A stretch of 64,000 bases of DNA from DASYDU01 sp050248495 (GTDB lineage: Bacteria > Planctomycetota > Planctomycetia > Pirellulales > Lacipirellulaceae), in NCBI GenBank assembly GCA_050248495.1, contig JBFWSG010000008.1, forward strand, positions 62,001-126,000. Reading direction: 5' to 3'. Shown here one piece after another: positions 45,755 to 55,700 of this stretch; the stretch's first letter is position 1, and each line of letters starts with the position of its first letter. The position numbers and the translations under genes were made by a program. The notes below the pieces were generated by a model, which saw nothing but the letters and a program-made list of their open reading frames with translations, was not told the origin of the DNA and did not search any database.

Positions 45755-46576
45755 CTATCGCCGCACTTCGCGCTGGAATATCTCCAGACTACGCTTCTTG
45801 GCATCAATAAAGCTGGCTTCGGACAGCGTCTCCAAGGTCCGCGGACGAGGGTCGACGTAAGAAATGATTTCCGCCACGCGGGTGGGGCGCTTGGTGAGCA
45901 GAATGAGCTGATCGGCCAGGTACACGGCCTCTTCCAAGTCGTGCGAGACCAACAGCATGGTCGTCCCGGTCTCGATGAACACCTCTTGCAGCTTCTCGCG
46001 GATGAAGAGGGTCATCTCGAAGTCGAGCGCCGAGAAGGGTTCGTCCAGAAACAGCACCTCAGGGCGAGGCGCCAGGGCGCGCATGATCGACGCCGTCTGT
46101 TGCTGGCCTCCGGAGAGCTCGTACGGATAACGGTTGAGATCAAACTTGACATCGAACGACTTCACTAGCTCGGCCATGCGGCGGTCGACTTCGGCCTTCG
46201 TCTGGCCGGCAAGCTTGAGGGGGTAGGCGATATTGTCGATCGTCCGCATCCAGGGGAATAGCGACTCGCGATAGTTCTGGAATACGTAACCGATCTTGGT
46301 GTCGCGGAGCGACTTGCCGTCGAACAGGATCTGTCCACGGTCGATCGGCACGAGTCCCGCAATCATGTTGATCAACGTGCTCTTGCCGCAGCCGTTGGGG
46401 CCGAATATCGAGACGATCTTGTGTTTGGGAATGTCGAGGTCGAAGTCTTCGTAGAGCGGCCAGCCGGCGTAGAACTTGGTGAGCCCGCGAATCGTGATGT
46501 GCGTACCGGGCGGCCCGGGTTTGAACCTGGGCGCCGGGGCATCGGCGAAAACGGGCCCGTTCACGACGCTCGTCAT
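45755..46576 (-). CDS. NitT/TauT-type ABC transporter ATP-binding protein
   Basis: The 273-residue protein has Walker A GPNGCGKST, the Q-loop in GYVFQNYRESLFPW, the signature LSGGQQQ, Walker B EVLFLDEPFSALD and the H-loop LVSHDLEEAVYLADQ. EAVYLAD and the short length fit the nitrate/sulfonate/taurine (NitT/TauT) class. It energises import by the permease whose stop overlaps its ATG (ATGA). It is the fourth gene of the allophanate hydrolase operon. Confidence 0.93.
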   Translation of the reverse strand: MTSVVNGPVFADAPAPRFKPGPPGTHITIRGLTKFYAGWPLYEDFDLDIPKHKIVSIFGPNGCGKSTLINMIAGLVPIDRGQILFDGKSLRDTKIGYVFQNYRESLFPWMRTIDNIAYPLKLAGQTKAEVDRRMAELVKSFDVKFDLNRYPYELSGGQQQTASIMRALAPRPEVLFLDEPFSALDFEMTLFIREKLQEVFIETGTTMLLVSHDLEEAVYLADQLILLTKRPTRVAEIISYVDPRPRTLETLSEASFIDAKKRSLEIFQREVRR

Positions 46577-47370
46577 CTTCCGCTCCAATGCACGATGCGG
46601 TGCTCGACGAGCAGGAACAGGATATTCAGCACATAGCCCAAAACACCCGCGGCCAGGATGGACGCGTACATGTCTTTCACGTTCATCACCTGCTGCGAAT
46701 TGATAATGCGGTTGCCCAGTCCGCTGTCGGCGCCGATGAACATCTCGGCCACGATCACGATCACCAGCGCCATCGAAACAGCCGATCGAAGGCCGACGAA
46801 GCTCGGCTGGAGGCTTTCCCAGAACAGCACGTCCTTGAACACCTGCCACCGGGTGGCGCCCATCACCTGGGCCGCCATCACGCGCTGTTTGCGGGCATTG
46901 ATCACGCCGTAAGCGCTGTTGAACACCACGATCAGCAGTGCGCCGAACGCGGCAATGGCGACTTTGTTGATGTCGGACACGCCGAAGATCAATAGAAATA
47001 GCGGGATCAGCGCCGACGAAGGCGTCGAGCGGAAGAAGTCGATCAGGAACTCGACGCTGCGATACGCTTTTTCGTTGCTGCCGAGCAGCACTCCTAGCGG
47101 AACTCCAATCACGGCGGCGATCAGGAAGGCCTCGACGGTCCGCGCAACCGTGACGCCGAAGTCGGAAAGCAGCGGGCCGCCGGCCAGGCCGCCAACAAGT
47201 GCCCGCAGTGCGTCCAGCGGTGGCGGCAGCAGGAATGGTTTGACGAAACCCAAACGTACGACCAGGTCCCACACAACGAACAGCACGAGCGGGCCGACGA
47301 AGGGCAGAACTTTGTGCCAATCGGTTTTGTGCGACGTCGGCGGCGGGAGCGCGGCGGAGGCGAGTTCCAT
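46573..47370 (-). CDS. NitT/TauT-type ABC transporter permease
   Basis: The 265-residue protein has about six membrane helices and a BPD_transp_1 fold: VLPFVGPLVLFVVWDLVVRL, VARTVEAFLIAAVIGVPLGV, FFRSTPSSALIPLFLLIFGV and the EAA loop QVMGATRWQVFKDVLFWESL, which docks the ATPase. ATG 47370 begins MELASAALPPPTSH. It lies 5 bp after the binding-protein gene and overlaps the ATPase start. The longer upstream frame lies wholly over the binding-protein gene and is not used. Confidence 0.92.
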   Translation of the reverse strand: MELASAALPPPTSHKTDWHKVLPFVGPLVLFVVWDLVVRLGFVKPFLLPPPLDALRALVGGLAGGPLLSDFGVTVARTVEAFLIAAVIGVPLGVLLGSNEKAYRSVEFLIDFFRSTPSSALIPLFLLIFGVSDINKVAIAAFGALLIVVFNSAYGVINARKQRVMAAQVMGATRWQVFKDVLFWESLQPSFVGLRSAVSMALVIVIVAEMFIGADSGLGNRIINSQQVMNVKDMYASILAAGVLGYVLNILFLLVEHRIVHWSGR

Positions 47371-47375
47371 GCTTC

Positions 47376-48413
47376 TCAACCTTTGTAGAGCATCGAGTCG
47401 ACCATCAGCCGCGAGCTGAAGACGCCCGTTTCCGAGAACAGGTCGAAGAACTTCTGAAAGTGAGCCACGTCGTCCGGCGAAAATTCGTTGTACATGGTGT
47501 AGGCCGCCAGCGGCACTTCGCCGGTGAGCGGACCTTCGATCGCGGTGTAACCTTGCATGAACTTCCGCGCCTCGACGGGCTTGGTGCGGACGAAGTCGAC
47601 GCCCTTTCCGTAAGCGGCAATGAATTTCTTGGCTGCCTCGGGCTGCCCACTGATGAAATCCGACGCCAGCGATGCCGAGCCGCCGAACCAAGGGGCCAAC
47701 GGGTCGCCAAGCACGTATTTCCCAATCACGCCTGCTTCGAGGACCCGTGTGGTACCGTTCAAGCGGCCGATGGTGCCGGTCGGCTCCAGAGTGTAGGCGC
47801 CGTCGATCTGACCGGCGGCGAGCGCGGCCACGTGCTGACCGATGGGCAGCTCGACCACCGTGGCGTCGGTCGCACCGCCGCGTTCCAAAATGGTTTTGGC
47901 GAGCGTCACGTTCTGAATGCCGGGACCACAGCCGATTCGTTTCCCCTTGAGATCGGCCATCACTTGGACCGGACTGTCCACGGGTACGATGACTTCGTCG
48001 AGCACATTTTCGGCGTTGCTCGGATTGGAACAAAAGATTTTGAAAGTGCCGGGCTGGGCAATTTCTCCAATGGCGATGTTGGCCGAACCGGTGCCGTTGG
48101 CCGTGCCATCGGCACGCCCGCTCAGCACCGCCTCCATCACTTGTTGCGGACCAGCGAACTTCAGGGGTTCCACATCCAGGCCGGCTTCGCGGAAGTAGCC
48201 GAGTTCGATGGCGGAATAGAACGGCAGGCCGGCCGCGATCGGCCAGTAGCCAATGCGGATCTTGGGAGCCTGCGGACTCGCGGGTGCGCATCCGATGGTC
48301 CCGCCCAGCAATCCGAAAGCCGCGGCCGAGGCGGTGCCGGCGATCAGCTCACGTCGCGTGATCCCGGCAGGCCGGTTGATTTCGGAACCGTAGACTCTCA
48401 TGTGACTGCTCAT
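47376..48413 (-). CDS. NitT/TauT-type ABC transporter substrate-binding protein
   Basis: The 345-residue protein has a combined Tat and lipobox-like leader (TRRELIAGTASAAAFGLLGG then GTIGC). The mature part is of the SsuA/TauA fold: IRIGYWPIAAGLPFYSAIEL, YFREAGLDVEPLKFAGPQQV, GKRIGCGPGIQNVTLAKTIL, GQHVAALAAGQIDGAYTLEP. Such proteins bind taurine, nitrate, sulfonates, thiamine precursors or ureido compounds. Because it follows allophanate hydrolase by ATGA overlap, urea, biuret or another ureido nitrogen source is likely (inference). Confidence 0.9.
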   Translation of the reverse strand: MSSHMRVYGSEINRPAGITRRELIAGTASAAAFGLLGGTIGCAPASPQAPKIRIGYWPIAAGLPFYSAIELGYFREAGLDVEPLKFAGPQQVMEAVLSGRADGTANGTGSANIAIGEIAQPGTFKIFCSNPSNAENVLDEVIVPVDSPVQVMADLKGKRIGCGPGIQNVTLAKTILERGGATDATVVELPIGQHVAALAAGQIDGAYTLEPTGTIGRLNGTTRVLEAGVIGKYVLGDPLAPWFGGSASLASDFISGQPEAAKKFIAAYGKGVDFVRTKPVEARKFMQGYTAIEGPLTGEVPLAAYTMYNEFSPDDVAHFQKFFDLFSETGVFSSRLMVDSMLYKG

Positions 48414-50125
48414 TTAAGCTGACTAATGTAGGCCCGCCATCCACCAAAATGTGAAATATCTTGCGCGTCGGAGATGGTTGACGCTTCACATAAAAAGCCT
48501 TGCACTGCGCTCCCGTCGGAGAGCGTCAGTGTGCCGATGCCCAGCGGCGCGGGGATCATCGCCACGAATGAGCCGTAGTTTGCGAGCGGCATTTCCCACA
48601 CTTCGAGCGCGATCCGCGCGCCCGTGCCGGGAGCCACTCGCACCAGGCCCGGCTTGGGAGGCGACGTTCCCGGCAAGGCGAAAAATCTGTAGTTCGGCGC
48701 GGTCTCGGCCGCACCAATCAGCGTGGCGCCTCGCTCGGTGAGCTGACTATTGAGCGGCATACCGGACAGGTGAGCGCCAACCACCGCGATTTTCACCGTC
48801 GGCGGTGGGCAAATTCCAGCGATGGACTGCGGCGGCGGGAGGGTCTCGCCAGTTGCGCCCAAGGTGAGACCGGTGCTGTGGTGATAACGCTGCCCCAGTT
48901 CGGCGAGTTGCCAGTCGCTGCCACACTGGCCGATGAGCGTGATCCCGAATGGCAGGCCGTCGGGGCGAATGCTGCTGGGCACCGCAAGCGCCGCGTAGTC
49001 GAGCAGGTTGACGAAGTTCGTGTAAATGCCCAGGTTGCGATTTAGTGCCACTGGATTGGCTTGCATCGCTTGGATCGTGTAATGCGTGGGCGCGGTCGGC
49101 ACGACGAGCAAATCCATTTCGGCCCATAGCGCGGCGGCCCGTTGGCCGTGGGCGCGGAGCCGCGTCTGTGCGTCGGCCAGATCGGCGGCGTCGTAATCGC
49201 GCCCCGTGGCCAGAATCGTGCGCACCGGTTCCATCACCTCCGCTTCGTGGGCATCGAAAAAGTCGCGGACCGCGGCGTAGCGTTCCGCCAAGAGTGCGCT
49301 GCCGTAGAGCATTCCGCCAACTGCGGCGAGCGGAGAGAAGTCGATAGCGACTGGCGAACCGCCGAGCGCGCGGAGGCGTTCGACCGCGTCGGCGAATGCT
49401 GCTTCGGCGTGCGGATCGCCAAAGAACTCGAGCGTATCGGGCACACCAAAACGAAACGCGGCGGGGAAGGGCTGCTTCTCGAGCGTGAGGGAACGCGAAT
49501 ACGGATCGGCCGCATCAAAACCCATGACCGACTCGAGCACCCGGGCCGCAGTCGCCACCGTTCGCGTGAAGATGGAAACACAATCCACGCTCCGTACCGC
49601 AGGCACGACGCCGCGCGTGCTGATCAACCCCTTGCTGGGCTTGAGGCCGACGATGTTGTTCAGCCCCGCCGGCACGCGGCCGGAACCGGCCGTGTCCGTG
49701 CCGAGCGCAAAGTCCACTTCGCCGCACGCCACAACATAAGCCGACCCGGAGCTAGAACCGCCCGACACATAGGAAGGGTCGAACGCATTCGGAACGACGC
49801 CGTACGGCGAGCGTGTGCCGTTGAGCCCACAGGCAAACTGGTCCAGATTCGTTTTGCCGACGAGCTGAGCGCCGGCGTCGAACAGTCTCTGCACCACGCA
49901 AGCATTTTCTGTCGGTGTATAGGTAAAGGCCGGACAAGCGGCCGTGGTCGGCAACCCGGCGACGTCGATATTGTCCTTGATCGCACAGCGCAAGCCGGAG
50001 AGCGGACCAACCGCGCCGGTACCAAGGGGCGACGACAATCGCAGAATCCACGCTGATTCGGCCGCCGCGCCGTCTCGCGGAGCAGGGGCAGTCAAAATTT
50101 CAACAGTCGATGCCGCCTGCGCCAT
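48410..50125 (-). CDS. atzF: allophanate hydrolase (amidase-signature family)
   Basis: The 571-residue protein has the amidase-signature triad: Lys in LRCAIKDNIDVAGLPTTAAC, cis-Ser in the segment SYVSGGSSSGSAYVVACGEV and nucleophile Ser in TDTAGSGRVPAGLNNIVGLK. A C-terminal domain of about 120 residues carries the AtzF/DUR1 signature YRFFALPGTSPPKPGLVRV, which separates it from plain amidases. It hydrolyses allophanate to ammonia and carbon dioxide. ATG 50125 gives MAQAASTVEILTAPAP; an upstream extension to 50206 would contain a Cys-rich stretch unlike the family. It heads a four-gene operon behind a sigma-54 promoter. No urea carboxylase gene is in the window. Confidence 0.92.
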   Translation of the reverse strand: MAQAASTVEILTAPAPRDGAAAESAWILRLSSPLGTGAVGPLSGLRCAIKDNIDVAGLPTTAACPAFTYTPTENACVVQRLFDAGAQLVGKTNLDQFACGLNGTRSPYGVVPNAFDPSYVSGGSSSGSAYVVACGEVDFALGTDTAGSGRVPAGLNNIVGLKPSKGLISTRGVVPAVRSVDCVSIFTRTVATAARVLESVMGFDAADPYSRSLTLEKQPFPAAFRFGVPDTLEFFGDPHAEAAFADAVERLRALGGSPVAIDFSPLAAVGGMLYGSALLAERYAAVRDFFDAHEAEVMEPVRTILATGRDYDAADLADAQTRLRAHGQRAAALWAEMDLLVVPTAPTHYTIQAMQANPVALNRNLGIYTNFVNLLDYAALAVPSSIRPDGLPFGITLIGQCGSDWQLAELGQRYHHSTGLTLGATGETLPPPQSIAGICPPPTVKIAVVGAHLSGMPLNSQLTERGATLIGAAETAPNYRFFALPGTSPPKPGLVRVAPGTGARIALEVWEMPLANYGSFVAMIPAPLGIGTLTLSDGSAVQGFLCEASTISDAQDISHFGGWRAYISQLK

Positions 50126-50139
50126 TTCAATGCATGGTT

Positions 50140-50156
50140 TGCACTTATTCAGTGCA
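50140..50156. promoter_or_regulatory. 17-bp NtrC-like inverted repeat in the atzF leader
   Basis: TGCACTTATTCAGTGCA is a perfect inverted repeat (TGCACT/AGTGCA) with the TGCAC-N7-GTGCA spacing known from enterobacterial NtrC sites. It lies downstream of the sigma-54 promoter, about 46-62 nt into the predicted leader and 15 nt before the atzF ATG, so it could be an enhancer site, a repression site or an RNA hairpin. Confidence 0.45.
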
Positions 50157-50212
50157 GCAAGATTAGTGACTGAGTCGAGACGCAACGTTACCAGATGGAG
50201 GCGCAACTGGTG

Positions 50213-50229
50213 TGCAAGGGACGTGCCAG
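50213..50229 (-). promoter_or_regulatory. sigma-54 (RpoN) promoter of the allophanate hydrolase/ABC operon
   Basis: On the minus strand CTGGCACGTCCCTTGCA matches the -24/-12 consensus TGGCACG-N4-TTGCA at every conserved base. Transcription should start near 50202, leaving about 77 nt of leader before atzF. Sigma-54 control is classic for nitrogen assimilation. Confidence 0.8.
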
Positions 50230-50316
50230 TTTAAAAGATCCCATTCTATTCGCTGCAAGGGCTGGTCACAGCGAACAGAAATGTGAGGCGATGACGAAAA
50301 AACTCAGTGACTGTGG

Positions 50317-52641
50317 TCACTCGACCTTCTTGTCAGACGCCCGATCATCGTGCGACTCCGCGACGATTTTTGCGTACACCTCTCGCGCATGGTCGTAGGC
50401 TTGCCTGGCCGCCTCGATCTCCGATTGGCGAATCGAGGGTTCTTTTGACTTCCAACACTGCTCGACTGACTGCTGACACCACTCGGCACTCCGGCGGCTG
50501 GCACGAATGGGCGCGCCGTCGACTTCCACGAAAACCGGGTTCGTGTGTGCCGAGGGAAACACTCGTAACGCGACCCAGCTCGATTGCTCGGGTGTGTAGT
50601 CGAATTCCAGGTGCTGAATCTTGCCATCCGCCTCGATCTCCTTCCGCTCGACTGCCACGCCGTTGACGACAAGCTCGACCGGCACCTTTCGCGTGTCGCC
50701 GATCCGCGCCCGCTCCACATGCCAATAGGGCGGCTGATCGAGCGGCAGCCGGCGGATGTCTTCATTGGGCTTTTCTTCCAAGAGCGCGGCGGCGTCGACC
50801 GTAGCATGAAGCTTGTCGCCTTTGGAAATGGCCAGCGTGCTGGTTCGTCCGCCAGCACCTTTCTCGCCGACGCCGAGATCGTTCACGCTGAAATTGAACA
50901 TGTGCGTAAAGCCATCGCAGCAATAAGTCTTCCCGTCGCGCATTGCCGCCACCCAATCGTCGAAGTCGACGTCCCCTGCTGGCGACAATTTTGCATAGGC
51001 CCGCCCCAAGCCGACGCGCTCATCGTAGATACAGGGAAAATCGGTCTCACCGCTGATTCGCGTCGTGAAGCCGCAGTTGAGCGTGTGGTACCAGATGCTG
51101 AGTTCCCAAATGATCGGCGTATCGACCGAGGATATGAAGTCGCACATATTGTGCGTCACGTCGACGATATACTCGTTCGCTCCGATGCCATCAAAGGGTG
51201 GAATATCGTACGAGGGGAATGACGTGTCCTTGACCATCAGCCCCCACCCGCTGTGCGCATAGCCGACGACACCATTCTGCTGACGCCCCCACGACAGGAT
51301 CGGCAGGTTCCAGGTCGGCCACTCTTCGATCCGCGTCGTCCCCGGGTAGTCGTCTTCACTCATTCGCAGCAGGACCAGGTGCCCGCTGCCCGAGCTGGGG
51401 AATCCCGAGACTTCGACATCGTAGCGCATGACATTCTTGGCGGTCGACAAAGGATCGACTTTGCCTTGGAAGAATTGCTTCTGGTGATACCAGCAGGGCC
51501 CCCAGGTGAGCACGCAGCCGATGTTGAGATCTTCGCCCACGATGTTGCGAAACATGTCTTGAGGTTCGACGCCCTGAGTCGGCGAGGAATAGTGCGAACA
51601 GCCGGCCGCGTGAACGTGATGATCGCTCGAATACCAGCCGAGCTTCATTAGATTGATCCAGCGCTCAAGGTCAAATCGCTCGACCTGCTGTTTGCCATCT
51701 TTCGGCTCGGCGACTTCGATCTCGCGCTTCAGCAAGCGATACTCGGGCCCGCGCGAATAGGTCACCTCGTATTTGCCGTTCGGCAGCCGGACGGTTTCGC
51801 CGTCGGCACGGTAGACCTGATCGTGAAAGAAGAAGTCCGGCGCCAGACGGCGCGAAGGCGCGGGGTAGACCCGTCCGCGCCCGTCGCGGAAGACAAACTC
51901 GCCCGTTGTCGGCGTTCCATCTTCGTCGCGGACCTCGAGCTTTACGTCGTGCGACGGGTGACAATCGAAGAGCAGGTTTACTTCGTTGCGGAAACCGATG
52001 TCCTGCGAGCCTTGTCCCGCGTCGAAGGCCAGCTTCGCCTCGCGCTCGCCGCGGTCGCGGCTGTAGAGCTCAATCACGCGATATTCGAGCGGCAGCCCCG
52101 ACAGGCGCTCGCTCAGCGGCTGTCCATTGTACATCGCCACGTCGAGCCAGCGATCGCGCACATCCCGCGGCGAGATGGTTTGCTTCGGTTCGGCATCGTA
52201 GATCTTTGCATCGTGCAGCGTGGCCGCTTGCGGGCTGCTACAGGCGAGCGGCGCCGTCAGGCCGGCCTGGTTGTGGACCTTCGCCAAGAAAACTCGCCAA
52301 CCCTGCTCCTGCAGCTCCTTTGGCGCCGGACCCGCGAATGCCTTGACGCGGCCTTCCGGATTGATGTCGACCAGCACGAGACAGAGCGGATCGAGAACCC
52401 GCTGAATCCCTTCCACGGATTTCTTAGCGTCCGAATCGTCGATCGCCGCATCCAACTTGGCGCGCTGTTCCTTGGAGAGGGGCACTCCGAGCAGTTCGAG
52501 CGCCTGTGCGATCCGCTGCGCCTGCGCGGCCAGCGGCTGTGCGTCGACGTCGCGTACGATCGCCAACTCTTCCGCTGTTGCCGAGAGTGCGGCAACCATC
52601 GAAAATGCCAGCGCCAACCACAATCTAGTTTGTCGGTTCAT
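50317..52641 (-). CDS. CehA/McbA-family metallohydrolase-like exported protein
   Basis: The 774-residue protein has a signal peptide (LWLALAFSMVAALSATA). Residues about 30-330 contain helical and beta regions without a name I can give. From about 340 a PHP-like metallohydrolase domain follows: KLGWYSSDHHVHAAGCSHYS with the HXH metal motif, GCVLTWGPCWYHQ, VVGYAHSGWG, and late SWYHTLNCGFTTRISGETDF-like residues. A C-terminal beta domain and a helical tail close it. This is the CehA/McbA group, named for carbaryl hydrolase, but most planctomycete members have no known substrate. It lies 75 bp after the cytochrome/DUF1549 gene and is probably co-transcribed. A 16-bp inverted repeat AGTGAC-TGTG-GTCACT overlaps its stop codon. 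Confidence 0.8.
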   Translation of the reverse strand: MNRQTRLWLALAFSMVAALSATAEELAIVRDVDAQPLAAQAQRIAQALELLGVPLSKEQRAKLDAAIDDSDAKKSVEGIQRVLDPLCLVLVDINPEGRVKAFAGPAPKELQEQGWRVFLAKVHNQAGLTAPLACSSPQAATLHDAKIYDAEPKQTISPRDVRDRWLDVAMYNGQPLSERLSGLPLEYRVIELYSRDRGEREAKLAFDAGQGSQDIGFRNEVNLLFDCHPSHDVKLEVRDEDGTPTTGEFVFRDGRGRVYPAPSRRLAPDFFFHDQVYRADGETVRLPNGKYEVTYSRGPEYRLLKREIEVAEPKDGKQQVERFDLERWINLMKLGWYSSDHHVHAAGCSHYSSPTQGVEPQDMFRNIVGEDLNIGCVLTWGPCWYHQKQFFQGKVDPLSTAKNVMRYDVEVSGFPSSGSGHLVLLRMSEDDYPGTTRIEEWPTWNLPILSWGRQQNGVVGYAHSGWGLMVKDTSFPSYDIPPFDGIGANEYIVDVTHNMCDFISSVDTPIIWELSIWYHTLNCGFTTRISGETDFPCIYDERVGLGRAYAKLSPAGDVDFDDWVAAMRDGKTYCCDGFTHMFNFSVNDLGVGEKGAGGRTSTLAISKGDKLHATVDAAALLEEKPNEDIRRLPLDQPPYWHVERARIGDTRKVPVELVVNGVAVERKEIEADGKIQHLEFDYTPEQSSWVALRVFPSAHTNPVFVEVDGAPIRASRRSAEWCQQSVEQCWKSKEPSIRQSEIEAARQAYDHAREVYAKIVAESHDDRASDKKVE

Positions 52642-52716
52642 TTTGGATCAAGCCTGGGTAGTGTGTTGCCAACTGATTGCTTACGTCATGGTTGCTATTT
52701 ACGCGCGAGATGCCCG

Positions 52717-55700
52717 TCACCGTTTGTAGATCGTGGCATCGAGGTTCAATATCGCCTGACAAGTGACCACGAGCGCGGCCAGGTCAGCAGGCGACAACTC
52801 GGAGTCGGACTTCGAGTCGCCCACTTGAACCAGCTGCCTTGCGTCGTCTTCGCCCGATTCGGTGAAGGCTCGCCTTTGTTCGTCATAGATGTCGCGAAGC
52901 AGCTGCAACTCCGTGGAGTCTGGATGCCGACCCGTCAGGCGCAGGAAAGCCTCAGACACCCTTCCCTCGGTCGATTCCTCAATGCCAGCGACCTTCGCAG
53001 CCAGCACTCGCGCCGCCTCGACAAACTGCACGTCGTTCAGCAGAACGAGCGCTTGCAAAGGCGTGTTCGTCCGCGAGCGGGATACGACGCAGACTTCGCG
53101 CGTCGGCGAATCGAATGAGAGCATATTCGGCAATGGTACAGTGCGTTTCCAGACGGAATACAGCGAACGCCGATAGAGATCCTGTCCGACCGACTGCTGG
53201 TACGGCGGCGACATGCCGTTCGATTCGCGCCACAAATCCCCGCCCGGTTGATACGGCGAAACCGGCGGCCCTCCGATTTTGGCCACAAGCAAGCCAGACG
53301 CCGCAAGTGCCAGGTCGCGAATTTCTTCTGCGGAGAGCCGTCCGCTTGGTCCACGCGCCAGCAATCGGTTTTCAGGATCCTTCGTAAGCAGGTCGGGGCG
53401 GAGCCGCGAGTCCTGTTGGTACGTCGCGGACAGAACGATTTGCCGGCACAATCGCTTGACGTCCCAGGAGTGATCGACGAAATCGCGGGCCAGCCAATCG
53501 AGCAGCTCCGGATGGCTGGGAGTCGCGCCCTGCCGGCCAAAGTTTTCGGGTGTAGCGACTAGACCGCGCCCAAAGAAGTTCGTCCAGATGCGATTTACGA
53601 ACACGCGCGCCGTGAGTGGATGATTCGGATCGGTCAACCACTGTGCCAGCCCCAAGCGGTTGCGAGGCGCATCCTGAGGAAATGGCGGCAGGATTTCACG
53701 AAACACATCGCGTCCGACGCGATCTTCCTCGCCCTTCGGCGCGTCGTACTTGCCGCGTGCCAAGATGTACGTGGGGCGCGGCGCGTCGAGTTCGCGCATG
53801 ATCGACACTTCGTGCACGACTTCTTCAGACTCGACCAGGTGCTGGCGCGCTTCGCGCAGTTTCGACGCCTGCTTCCGCGCCGGTGGATCAACGGCCGAGA
53901 AGTAGTATTCGCTGATTTCGTCGAGATGGTGCGTGGAGTCGCTTAGCGCCACGCCCCAGGATCTGCCGTCATGCAGCTGGGCAACTTCCAGTGGCGCCAG
54001 CGCGCGGTCGAAAACGCGCAGCTCATCCATTTCGCCGCCGCGGAAACCGCGGTCGCGAAACCTCTCGCCCAAGGTGAGATAGCCGTCGCCATTACCGACT
54101 TGGGCTACGGACTTCACAACGTGGTCGCGCGTGACGACGGTGGGAATTTGCTTGCCATTGAGATACAGACGCAATCCGCTGGCCCGGCTGGTGCCGTCAT
54201 ACGTCACCGCCAAGTGCTGCCATTCGCCGGCGGCAAGCGGCTCGAGCGAGCGTATTCCGAGCGCGTTACCCGGCCAGTCGCGATACAGTCGGACGTCGAC
54301 AATCCCGCCTCCCAAGATGATGTCGAAACCGTTGTAGCCGACGTCCATGCCGCGCGTGCGTTGCAGGATCACGACGGGCAGGGGATTGCGCACCGTGTCG
54401 CGGATCCAGAAATCAAGAGAAAATGCATCCCAACGATCGACGTGAAAGACCTCCGTCATCACGACGCCGTGATCGCCATTGAATCGAACTGCCTGGCCAA
54501 CGACGCCTGGCACGCGTTCGGCATGCTTGGCCGGCTTAATGTCATTCGACCCGGAGCTGCGCTTCTCGTTCTCGTACAGCTCTTCCTCGAAAGTCACGTG
54601 CGCCGTTTCGTCGGGCGGCTCCAGTTCTGTGTTCGGTTCGTTGCGCGCATGGTCGAGCCACTGCTGCAGTCGCTCTCGGCCGCCCGCAACAACGGCGGAC
54701 ATGTCGGCTTCCGCGGCCTCGACTTCCCGTTCGGCATTCTGCAGCGCGGCGCGCTGTGAATCATCTGGCAGCAAGATCGAGGGTGACGGCACTTTGTCGC
54801 TGCGATCGTACATGCCACTCTCATCGATCGAATTGAAGAACGCGGAGAGCGAATAGTAGTCGCGCTGACTGATCGGGTCATATTTGTGATCGTGGCAGCG
54901 GCTGCATTCCAGCGTAAGGCCCAAGAGGGCCGTTCCGAATGTATGCAATCGATCGGAAGCATTCTCGACGCGCCACTCCTCGGCGATCGAGCCGCCTTCG
55001 TTCGTCAGCCGGTGGATGCGATTGAACGCCGTCGCCAGCAGCTGATCGGTCGTCGGATTCGGCAGGAGGTCTCCCGCGAGTTGCCAGGTGACGAACTGGT
55101 CGTACGGCAGATTCTGGTTGAACTCCCGCACGACCCAATCGCGGTAGGGCCATTGCGTATTGAGTTGATCGGACTGATAGCCATGAGAGTCGGCATAGCG
55201 AGCGGCATCGAGCCACGCCACAGCCATGTGTTCGCCATAGGCAGGGCTGGCGAGCAACCGATCCACCGCGTCGCCGATCGCCGCCGCACGATCAACTTCT
55301 GACTGACGCTCAAACTTGCGGACTTCCTCGGCCGTGGGCGGCAGGCCCGTGAGATCGAAGCTCATCCTTCGCAACAGCCGCAGCGGAGATGCCGCGGGAG
55401 AAGGTTTGAGGGATTCCTGCTGCAACCGGCTGAGCACAAAACGATCTAAATCGCCTTGCGGCCACTGCGCGTCGGCAGTCGGCGGGACTGGCACCTGTTT
55501 TGGCAGCGGCTCGAACGCCCAATGGTCCGAGTATTTTGCTCCTGCGGAAATCCAGCGAACCAGTAAGTCTTTTTGCTCGCTGCTAAGCGTAAGGTTGGCG
55601 CTCGGTGGCGGCATTCGATAATCATCGTCGTCCGAAAGAATGCGGGAAACGAGCTCACTTTCGTCCGGATGTCCCGGGACGATTGCCGCTTCGGTCGCCC

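Noticed and set aside
50306..50321. AGTGAC-TGTG-GTCACT hairpin as a terminator of the CehA-like gene
   Set aside because: The stem is only 6 bp, overlaps the stop codon and has no T-run in the right direction; noted in the gene entry only.
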